10,970 nt of DNA from a bacterium (lineage in GTDB: Bacteria > Patescibacteriota > Saccharimonadia > Saccharimonadales > UBA4665): contig JAJYKI010000017.1 of the NCBI GenBank assembly GCA_021788675.1, positions 1-10,970 of the forward strand, given 5' to 3'. The position numbers and the translations under genes were made by a program. This document shows positions 5,906 through 10,970 of this stretch, in pieces. The notes under the pieces were generated by a model that saw only the letters and a list, made by a program, of their open reading frames with translations, was not told the DNA's origin and made no database searches. How positions within the stretch are numbered: position 1 is the stretch's first letter; each line of letters begins with the position of its first letter.

Positions 5906-7191
5906 TGTTTCCAGGCGCTGAATCGGCCAGGGATAGGGCAAGACTGTCATCACAGCCGGCGGGACTGGCCAATTTACGTCGTCACAAGCCTGATTACTGG
6001 ATTATCGTGCTTTGCGCTATTTTGTTAGCCGTCGGTTTGGTGGTGATTTATTCCATCAGTCCGGCTCTGGCTATAACCAGTGGAGTTTCCGGAAGTTATT
6101 TTGTCGACCGTCAGGCTTTGGCAATCGGTCTGTCAATAATTGCCTTTATAGCGACTACTAGAATCCCCCTAGAGCGCTTCAGGAGCTCATACAAGCTGCT
6201 TTTGGCCATTGGAGTACTAGCAACGCTGGTTGCTATTGTTTTGCCCGTAAACCCCAATTATCCGGCTCACAGGTGGGTGCGGCTCGGAAGCTTATCTTTC
6301 GAGTCGGTCGAACTGCTTAAATTCGCGCTACTAATCTGGTTGGCTAACTTTCTGACCATAAAAATAAAACAAGGCGCAATCGCTAATTTTAGAAAGACTG
6401 CCGTGCCAATTTTGGCGGCTATGGGCGTAATTGGCGTGGTAGTCGCATTTATACAAAGCGATCTTGGCTCCACCGGAGTCATAGTGGCAATGATGGGGAT
6501 AATGGCGTTTGTGGCCGGCCTGCCGATTAAACGTATATTGATTATCGGCGGCTTAATTGTGCTTGTAGGTGTGCTGGCGGTTATTGCCACACCGTATCGT
6601 CTAGCCAGAATTGAAACCTACCTGCATCCGACTGCCAACTGTCAGTCGACCGGCTACCAAGCCTGCCAGTCAATTATAGCTGTCGGCAGTGGCGGCATTA
6701 CCGGACTGGGTCTTGGTAGTAGCGTGCAGGCTTACGGCTACTTGCCAGAGGCGGATAACGACTCGATCTTTGCAATTTATGCTGAAAAATTCGGCTTTAT
6801 CGGCTCGATAATATTGCTGGCCGTGTTCGCGGCACTGTTTTATCGGATTACAAGGGTAAGTGAGCGGGCGCCAGATGATTTTAGTCGGTTAGTGGTGGTT
6901 GGTGTGCTGACATGGATAAGCGTCGAGACTATTATTAATATCGGGGCCATGGTTGGTCTATTGCCGCTCAAAGGCATAACACTGCCGTTTATAAGTTATG
7001 GTGGTACGTCTTTGGTATTTTTTGCAGCTGCTATGGGTCTGGTTTACCAGATTTCCGGCTACAGTTCGCACGTCTCGCCAACTTCAAGCAGGAATTTAAA
7101 AGGAAGGTCTAATGACAATGACTATAGTAGTCACCGGCGGGGGCTCGGGGGGTCATATCACCCCAATCCTGGCAATCGCAGCCGAGCTTAA
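5905..7191 (+). CDS. ftsW: FtsW, SEDS-family septal peptidoglycan polymerase
   Basis: Polymerises lipid II into septal glycan strands together with FtsI. It has 428 residues and about ten membrane segments between 31 and 387, with a cytoplasmic N-terminus. SEDS motifs: AHRWVRLGSLSFESVELLKF at 121-140 (FESVEL where most have FQPSEL), GYQACQSIIAVGSGG at 250-264, the loop LPEADNDSIFA at 280-290 with D286 at the catalytic aspartate position, and PFISYGGTS at 361-369. Two cysteines, C246 and C254, flank the GYQ motif. The start overlaps the mraY stop (TAATG). The last 26 codons overlap the start of murG in another frame, so the Ser/Arg/Gly-rich tail after residue 388 is constrained by murG. Synteny with mraY and murG favours FtsW over RodA. 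Confidence 0.94.
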   Translation: MFPGAESARDRARLSSQPAGLANLRRHKPDYWIIVLCAILLAVGLVVIYSISPALAITSGVSGSYFVDRQALAIGLSIIAFIATTRIPLERFRSSYKLLLAIGVLATLVAIVLPVNPNYPAHRWVRLGSLSFESVELLKFALLIWLANFLTIKIKQGAIANFRKTAVPILAAMGVIGVVVAFIQSDLGSTGVIVAMMGIMAFVAGLPIKRILIIGGLIVLVGVLAVIATPYRLARIETYLHPTANCQSTGYQACQSIIAVGSGGITGLGLGSSVQAYGYLPEADNDSIFAIYAEKFGFIGSIILLAVFAALFYRITRVSERAPDDFSRLVVVGVLTWISVETIINIGAMVGLLPLKGITLPFISYGGTSLVFFAAAMGLVYQISGYSSHVSPTSSRNLKGRSNDNDYSSHRRGLGGSYHPNPGNRSRA

Positions 7192-8281
7192 GGCGACCCA
7201 AACTACCGCCAGCGTAGTTTACATCGGTCAGCGTGGCGACAAGCTAATCGATGTCGTGCGTGACAATCCTGCCATAGATAAGGTGATTGAGGTATATGCC
7301 GGAAAATTCAGACGTTATCACGGTGAAGGTTGGCGTCAAGTCCTAGATGTTAAGACGCAGTACTTAAATTTAAGAGATGGTTTCAGGGTCATCATAGGAA
7401 TATTTCAGAGCTGGCTGGCGCTTGGCAAAATTAAGCCCGACATCGTCTTTACCAGGGGCGGATTCGTTAGTGTTCCAGTAGCTTTGGCAGCTAAACTAAG
7501 GGGCATAAAGTATATTACGCACGATTCGGACAGTACGCCGAGCTTGGCTAACCGGCTTATCTATCGCTGGGCGGCAGTTAATGCGGTAGCTATGCCTCCG
7601 GAAAACTATCCCTATCCGCACAATAAAACTGTTCAAGTTGGAGTGCCCATCAGTCATGATTACGTGCCGGTATCAGACGCAAAAGTTAAGTCATACCGTA
7701 AAGCCTTGGGCATTGCCGACTTTGAGATGGTTATTTGTGCCACCGGCGGCGGCAATGGTGCAAAAAAACTTAACGATATCATAAGGGATAACACGGCATA
7801 TTTACTTAGGAAATACCCCAAACTTGTACTGCTCCATATATCTGGTCGAAACCTGGACAAGGACCTTGAGCTCGAATATGACAAACTAATTGATCAAAAC
7901 AACCGAAGGCGTGTAATCGTAAAGGATTTCGTAACGGATTTATATAAATATAGCGGGGCCGCAGATATTGTTATTGCCAGGGGAGGGGCGACCAATCTGG
8001 CTGAGTTTGCCGTCCAAGGAAAAGCCTGCATCATCATTCCTTCCAAGCAACTGGTCTGGAATATTCGTAATGCCGAAGCCTTAGCCGGCCAGGGTGCTGT
8101 TATTAGTATGTCAGAAGATCAGGCGGAACAAGAATTAAGATTAGCTAGCGTGATTGGCAAGCTATTGGACGACCCAAAGCAAAGACATGAATTGTCTAAT
8201 AAATTTGCTCAATTTGCGAATCAAAATTCTACTCAGGATATAGTTGAATTAATAGTGAGGCTAGCACAGGCATCAGCTTAA
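7112..8281 (+). CDS. murG: MurG, lipid II-forming GlcNAc transferase
   Basis: Adds GlcNAc from UDP-GlcNAc to lipid I on the inner membrane face. At 389 residues with two Rossmann-like halves (GT-B fold, GT28 family) it is slightly longer than most. N-terminal motifs: GGGSGGH at 9-15 (H15 the likely catalytic histidine), DIVFTRGGFVSVPVALAA at 110-127, and THDSDSTPSLANR at 136-148. C-terminal motifs: TGGGNGAKKLN at 211-221 in place of GGSQGA, and RGGATNLAEFA at 290-300 with E298. Several positions that in E. coli contact substrate look replaced, notably HEQN by HDSD. AAAGGAAGG (7099-7107) lies just before the ATG; a second ATG at 7118 is close. The gene begins 80 bases inside ftsW. TAA overlaps the ribosome site of ftsQ. 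Confidence 0.92.
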   Translation: MTMTIVVTGGGSGGHITPILAIAAELKATQTTASVVYIGQRGDKLIDVVRDNPAIDKVIEVYAGKFRRYHGEGWRQVLDVKTQYLNLRDGFRVIIGIFQSWLALGKIKPDIVFTRGGFVSVPVALAAKLRGIKYITHDSDSTPSLANRLIYRWAAVNAVAMPPENYPYPHNKTVQVGVPISHDYVPVSDAKVKSYRKALGIADFEMVICATGGGNGAKKLNDIIRDNTAYLLRKYPKLVLLHISGRNLDKDLELEYDKLIDQNNRRRVIVKDFVTDLYKYSGAADIVIARGGATNLAEFAVQGKACIIIPSKQLVWNIRNAEALAGQGAVISMSEDQAEQELRLASVIGKLLDDPKQRHELSNKFAQFANQNSTQDIVELIVRLAQASA

Positions 8282-8294
8282 GGATTAATCGAAC

Positions 8295-9236
8295 GTGTTT
8301 GGAAGAAATAAGCAAAATAACCAGCTAGAAGGCCAACGGCGCCGGGTTACCGGAATGAGTCAGCCTGCTCCAACGGCCTTTTCATACCACACTAAAAGAT
8401 CAGACCGTAATCCGAATGCCGGCTCGGGCAGAATGTCTCCGGCGCAAGCTGACGAGATTGAACTGGCCAATAATAAGACCGTATCTAAAGCTCTGCGGCT
8501 GAGCGTATTTATCGGTCTCTTTATAGTGTTGTTAGGGGTCATATTTGAGTTAAGGGTCAGTACTTTTGCTAACGTCAAGCTTATTCAGCCTGACGGATTT
8601 AGTTATCAGACACGCCCGATAAGCCAGTACGATGCAGTCGTATCAAAGGCGATTGGAGCATCGCTTTACGACCAGCTTAAATTAACAATCACTTCCCAAG
8701 ATCTTTCAAACTATATAACGGCAAGATTACCGGAGGTGCAATACGTCAGTGTCGCGGTTCCATTCATTGGCTCGACCCCTTCAGTTTACTTGCAATTACA
8801 GAGTCCGGTTATGGCATATGTCACTAACGAAGGCGAATTTTTGCTAGATAACCAGGGAGTCGTAATCGCGCCGGCCAGTGCTATTAGTGCGAAGCAGTTG
8901 AGTCAGTTGAATACGGTTATAAATCAGTCGATAACCGGAGTTAATATCGGGTCGAGAGTCTTAAACGGACCTAGCGTAAGCTTTATAGAAACGGTCGCCC
9001 AGTCTCTTAAAATAAAAGCGGTGCCTGTGAGTAAAATGGTGCTTGTTCCCGGTACAGAAGAGATGGACGTGTACATCGCGAATCAGCCCTACCGAGTAAA
9101 ATTCAATCTATACGAGCCAGATGCCTTGCAACAAGTCGGTACTTATCTGGCAACTATCGCAACGCTGAAACAGAAAAACATTACTCCATCACAATATATA
9201 GACGTTAGGGTAGACGGCAGGGCCTACTATAAATAA
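8295..9236 (+). CDS. ftsQ: FtsQ/DivIB-like division protein
   Basis: Bitopic membrane protein of the divisome that, with FtsL and FtsB/DivIC, recruits and activates FtsW-FtsI. It has 313 residues: a long polar, basic cytoplasmic N-terminus (1-65), a membrane segment (about 66-86), a POTRA-like segment (about 92-168) and the FtsQ/DivIB beta domain. Family-like patterns are VYLQLQSPVMAYVTNEGEF at 164-182 (the region that usually reads vErpPvAy), LLDNQGVVI at 183-191, and the C-terminal YIDVRVDGRAYYK at 301-313, which is close to the DivIB/FtsQ ending. It starts with GTG; AAGGA (8280-8284) overlaps the murG stop and is 10 bases upstream. It is the last gene of the cluster here; ftsA and ftsZ do not follow. 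Confidence 0.88.
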   Translation: MFGRNKQNNQLEGQRRRVTGMSQPAPTAFSYHTKRSDRNPNAGSGRMSPAQADEIELANNKTVSKALRLSVFIGLFIVLLGVIFELRVSTFANVKLIQPDGFSYQTRPISQYDAVVSKAIGASLYDQLKLTITSQDLSNYITARLPEVQYVSVAVPFIGSTPSVYLQLQSPVMAYVTNEGEFLLDNQGVVIAPASAISAKQLSQLNTVINQSITGVNIGSRVLNGPSVSFIETVAQSLKIKAVPVSKMVLVPGTEEMDVYIANQPYRVKFNLYEPDALQQVGTYLATIATLKQKNITPSQYIDVRVDGRAYYK

Positions 9237-9253
9237 AGTCCTCCTTATATGAC

Positions 9254-9400
9254 AGGGTAGGAGCAGGGTCAAGACACCGCGGAACGCTAGATCGATAACG
9301 ATTGTTTTTTTAAGCATGCCCGCGTGACTTAACAAGCCGGGCGGAAGCCAATTAGTAGTTAATGGGCATGAATCGAAATCCCACCCCCTCACTCTACCCT
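9254..9400 (+). ncRNA. Candidate structured RNA or structured 3' UTR after ftsQ
   Basis: Seven helices nest without conflict into one rod: AGGGTAG 9254-9260 with 9394-9400; GAG 9261-9263 with 9388-9390; GGGT 9266-9269 with 9383-9386; CGATT 9299-9303 with 9371-9375; CATGCCC 9315-9321 with 9364-9370; TTAAC 9329-9333 with 9358-9362; GGC 9340-9342 with 9347-9349, capped by a GGAA tetraloop. A large one-sided bulge (9270-9298) and a U-rich bulge (9304-9314) lie on the 5' side. An overlapping alternative pairs GCCCG (9318-9322) with CGGGC (9338-9342). It lacks the conserved sequences of tmRNA, RNase P RNA or SRP RNA; a 6S-like rod is one possibility. Strand and ends are not established. Confidence 0.4.
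9291..9311 (+). terminator. Weak intrinsic terminator candidate for the dcw operon
   Basis: ATCG (9291-9294) pairs with CGAT (9299-9302) over a 4-base loop, extendable by one G-T pair, and seven T follow at 9305-9311. It is 55 bases after the ftsQ stop, in the right place to end the operon, but the stem is short. It is mutually exclusive with part of the larger rod fold of this region. Confidence 0.4.
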
Positions 9401-9641
9401 AATAGTTCGCATTTTGTTCACATAGATAAAATAATAAATATCTGCAAAAAACATATATAAAAATACCAAAGTAGGGCAAAGTCAAATTTTTTTAATAATT
9501 TTAGATAGGACAGGGGATTTATATTTAAAAATATAAACGTAACAAAAAAGCAAATAATGCAAATAAAATCTGTGGAAAACTATATAAACATATTAAAAAT
9601 ATTAAATGTCAAATATATCACAAACTTCTAAGCGATACCAG

Positions 9642-9692
9642 TTGAGCTGGATGAATCCGGCTCAATGCCATAAGAACAGCTTGAATGGGCAT
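9642..9692. other. Two adjacent hairpins, one with a 10-bp stem
   Basis: The first pairs TTGAGCTGGA (9642-9651) with TCCGGCTCAA (9656-9665) around a TGAA loop, 10 bp with one G-U wobble in the + strand RNA. The second begins directly after, pairing TGCC (9666-9669) and further bases up to 9676 with 9682-9691 through small bulges. Back-to-back stems in an AT-rich spacer suggest a structured RNA; the strand is unknown. Confidence 0.45.
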
Positions 9693-9757
9693 GCAAGATC
9701 GTATGTATGACAGTTAGTTAATATAAAAAACTGCCGCATGTATATAAACGTTAGTAT

Positions 9758-9778
9758 TATCCCCTTCACCTGGGGGTA
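9758..9778. other. GC-rich hairpin in the AT-rich spacer
   Basis: TATCCCC (9758-9764) pairs with GGGGGTA (9772-9778), 7 bp with one wobble and a 7-base loop. No T-run follows on either strand, so it is not a terminator. It probably belongs to the same structured stretch as its neighbours. Confidence 0.4.
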
Positions 9779-9800
9779 TAGTTAATCAACTCGTTTTAGG

Positions 9801-9848
9801 ATATATAGAGTCGCAAAATATACATTGTGCGACATTGGGTCTATATGT
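9801..9848. other. Extended 48-base hairpin with a one-sided bulge
   Basis: The lower stem pairs ATATAGA (9803-9809) with TCTATAT (9840-9846), extendable by two pairs. The upper stem pairs GTCGCA (9810-9815) with TGCGAC (9828-9833), then one mismatch and AAT (9817-9819) with ATT (9824-9826), with a 4-base loop. The six bases 9834-9839 bulge on the 3' side. Sixteen or more pairs in 48 bases is more than expected by chance. Confidence 0.5.
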
Positions 9849-10033
9849 GACCGTGGCTGTTTATGCCTTGCTCTGCCGCTCATATTTTAAGTTTATTTTT
9901 TGATTTAATTTATGACTAATTATTTTTTTGCCCTGTCCTAGCATGACCATTAAATTTTATTATTTATATAAGTGTACTATCCCGCTTGGTTAGTTCAGAG
10001 CCGCTATTTAGTGTTCGCAAAATGTTTAGTTTA

Positions 10034-10078
10034 CAGACCAAACAAATATAGTCCGTATCTATATATAAAATTTGTCTG
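10034..10078 (-). terminator. Imperfect hairpin just after the convergent gene
   Basis: CAGAC (10034-10038) pairs with GTCTG (10074-10078), AAA (10040-10042) with TTT (10071-10073), and ATATAG (10046-10051) with CTATAT (10059-10064). It lies 2 bases beyond the stop of the - strand gene, where a terminator is expected, but no T-run follows on that strand. It may protect the 3' end instead. Confidence 0.25.
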
Positions 10079-10080
10079 CC

Positions 10081-10970
10081 CTATTCAGGTTCAACCAGTT
10101 CGTAAGTCGCTTTGGCGACACGGTGAAATTGAGGTTTGCCTTGAAGATTCAATAAAATGGTCGTTTCTTTAACAAAACGGCTTTTTAAGACCCGTTTTAC
10201 GATTTCGTCACGATGTAACGGTTCGCCGGCTTCTCTTAAGACCTGGCTGATAATGTCGGCTACAGTACCTTTTTCATAACCCCATTCCTTGAGGGCGTAT
10301 AGACCACGACCAATCAGAACAAAGCGCTTGTCCTTGATCAGTTCATTATGAATGGCTTGAGTGGTGACGTTCTTGCGTTTAAAATCGCTATCCTTGATCG
10401 CCTCGGCTATTTCATTAAAATGCATGTGATTGCCGTTTTCTTTAAGGATAACGTAGATCTTGTCGCGGATATTTTTCGGATTAACGAGTGGCCACTTGAT
10501 CAAGCCCCAAAAGTCATTTAGGGTAGCCAATTGTTTTGAAGTGCTGGCTAGCGAGCTAACTAGTTTCGTGTCTGCGACATTGGCTTGCTTGGCGATATAG
10601 TCGATTTTCTTAGGTTCGCCGATTTTAGTGACGGTCTTTACGATATTGGCAGTCGCTTCTTTTAGCGATTTTTCGTTATAAAGTGCTTTTTCGCTGACGC
10701 AGGCGTAGAAACTGTCATCGTCTTGGATAACAACCAAATCAGGGCATAGGCTGCTTAGAAATACCATTCTTGACTGCTCTATCCGGTTTGGATCGCCGAC
10801 CAGTTTATTAGTCAGATCGCTGATTCTGGCAACGTGTCCGGTCCTAGCCAGTTCGCCCATTATAAGACTTTGAAATTCATCAATTCCGGCTAGTTTATGA
10901 GCTTCGCTTGATGATTTAAGTTTGCTAATTACGGCTTTTTCGAGCTGTCTGACTCGTTCACGAGTAATGC
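10081..10970 (-). CDS. Sigma-70 region 4 / HARE-HTH protein, 5' end outside the window
   Basis: Partial gene, open to the right edge; 295 C-terminal residues are visible and the stop is TAG. The first 18 visible residues, ITRERVRQLEKAVISKLK, match the recognition helix of sigma-70 region 4.2, which contacts the -35 box. A linker follows, then a winged-helix-like stretch (KKIDYIAKQAN to WGLIKWPLV, about 120-162), a HARE-HTH domain (about 167-230, ending VLIGRGLYALKEWGY), and a second similar winged helix (about 235-294, with GTVADIISQVLREAGEPLH). HARE-HTH also forms the N-terminal domain of the RNA polymerase delta subunit, so a role in transcription at the polymerase is likely; the exact function is unknown. 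An ATG at 10860 is internal, not the start, because the region 4 motif lies upstream of it in frame. The gene converges on the dcw cluster. Confidence 0.88.
   Translation of the reverse strand, partial: ITRERVRQLEKAVISKLKSSSEAHKLAGIDEFQSLIMGELARTGHVARISDLTNKLVGDPNRIEQSRMVFLSSLCPDLVVIQDDDSFYACVSEKALYNEKSLKEATANIVKTVTKIGEPKKIDYIAKQANVADTKLVSSLASTSKQLATLNDFWGLIKWPLVNPKNIRDKIYVILKENGNHMHFNEIAEAIKDSDFKRKNVTTQAIHNELIKDKRFVLIGRGLYALKEWGYEKGTVADIISQVLREAGEPLHRDEIVKRVLKSRFVKETTILLNLQGKPQFHRVAKATYELVEPE

Larger units (their letters stand above)
9506..9940. repeat. AT-rich block bounded by a perfect 10-bp inverted repeat
   Basis: TAGGACAGGG (9506-9515) is the exact reverse complement of CCCTGTCCTA (9931-9940). 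The ends read TA-GGACAGGG and CCCTGTCC-TA, so it could be an 8-bp terminal repeat flanked by TA target duplications, as in IS630/mariner-type MITEs. It could also be the closing helix of a 435-base RNA. TTTGCCCT (9927-9934) additionally matches AGGGCAAA (9473-9480). No transposase is present. Confidence 0.4.
9401..10080. other. AT-rich intergenic region without a recognisable gene
   Basis: About 680 bases between the rod structure and the convergent gene, clearly more AT-rich than the genes around it. No ORF here looks like a protein. It contains a long-range 10-bp inverted repeat (9506-9515 and 9931-9940), a short-range AT palindrome pairing TTTATATTT (9518-9526) with AAATATAAA (9529-9537), and the hairpins at 9642-9692, 9758-9778 and 9801-9848. 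T-runs lie at 9895-9900 and 9923-9929. I found no tRNA, tmRNA, RNase P or SRP signature on either strand. Confidence 0.6.

Noticed and set aside
99..9236. Alternative genetic code with TGA read as glycine, as in some CPR lineages
   Set aside because: No gene contains an in-frame TGA and all proteins have normal length with TAA/TAG stops. The absence of TGA stops is noted, but there is no sign of recoding.
9571..9580. DnaA-box-like TGTGGAAAA near 9572 in AT-rich DNA, possible origin
   Set aside because: It is a single imperfect match without a cluster of boxes or a dnaA gene nearby.
9240..10080. tmRNA, RNase P RNA, SRP RNA or tRNA in the long spacer
   Set aside because: I looked for the conserved TTCGAC and T-arm/CCA ends of tmRNA, the GGAAAGTCC block of RNase P RNA and the GGAAGGAAGCAGC core of SRP RNA on both strands and found none. 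The GGAA tetraloop at 9343-9346 lacks the SRP flanks, and no cloverleaf could be drawn.
9972..10172. 66-codon + strand ORF running into the convergent gene
   Set aside because: Its second half is antisense to the coding HARE-HTH gene, its sequence is low in coding character, and no ribosome site precedes it.
10858..10860. ATG at 10860 as the start of the - strand gene
   Set aside because: The frame stays open to the window edge and encodes a clear sigma-70 region 4.2 motif upstream of this ATG, so it is internal.

Overview
The window carries a compact division and cell wall (dcw) cluster, all on the + strand, followed by about 840 bases of AT-rich non-coding DNA and then a convergent gene on the - strand. 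It most likely comes from a Patescibacteria/CPR genome, with Candidatus Saccharibacteria (TM7) as the best guess. That guess rests on the reduced dcw order mraZ-rsmH-ftsL-ftsI-mraY-ftsW-murG-ftsQ, on the typical CPR variants in MraY and MurG, and on the last gene, a sigma-70 region 4 / HARE-HTH protein of a kind I associate with CPR genomes. No taxonomic marker such as rRNA is present, so this is inference. All genes read with the standard code. Stops are TAA (8) and TAG (3); TGA is not used.

Layout. Positions 1-98 look like a two-way promoter region: a - strand promoter points out of the left edge, and a + strand promoter with a consensus -35 drives the first gene, its start codon lying inside a palindrome. 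Positions 99-748 encode two small single-pass membrane proteins; the second ends in a LysM-like segment. A clear intrinsic terminator (787-813) closes this unit. Three perfect 10-bp-spaced TGGGT boxes (821-845), the textbook MraZ operator, overlap a promoter and precede a strongly foldable leader and mraZ (931-1293). A 312-base gap precedes rsmH. A structured 138-base interval with a possible 19-codon ORF separates rsmH from ftsL. From ftsL to ftsQ the genes are tightly packed; mraY/ftsW overlap by 1 base and ftsW/murG by 80.

How the genes work together. MraY makes lipid I and MurG converts it to lipid II. FtsW (SEDS glycosyltransferase) and FtsI (class B PBP transpeptidase) polymerise and crosslink lipid II at the septum. 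FtsL and FtsQ form the membrane scaffold that activates FtsW-FtsI. RsmH methylates 16S rRNA, and MraZ represses the cluster through its own operator. The mur ligases, ftsA and ftsZ are not in the window.

The least explained part is 9240-10080. A 147-base stretch directly after ftsQ folds as one long nested rod with a GGAA tetraloop. A 435-base AT-rich block bounded by a perfect 10-bp inverted repeat holds several further hairpins. These may be one or more undescribed small RNAs or the remains of a non-autonomous mobile element; the sequence alone does not decide. A second pattern is that several genes (the first ORF, mraZ, ftsI, mraY) lack a usable Shine-Dalgarno sequence and have a -10-like hexamer just before the start codon, which suggests leaderless or near-leaderless transcripts inside the cluster.
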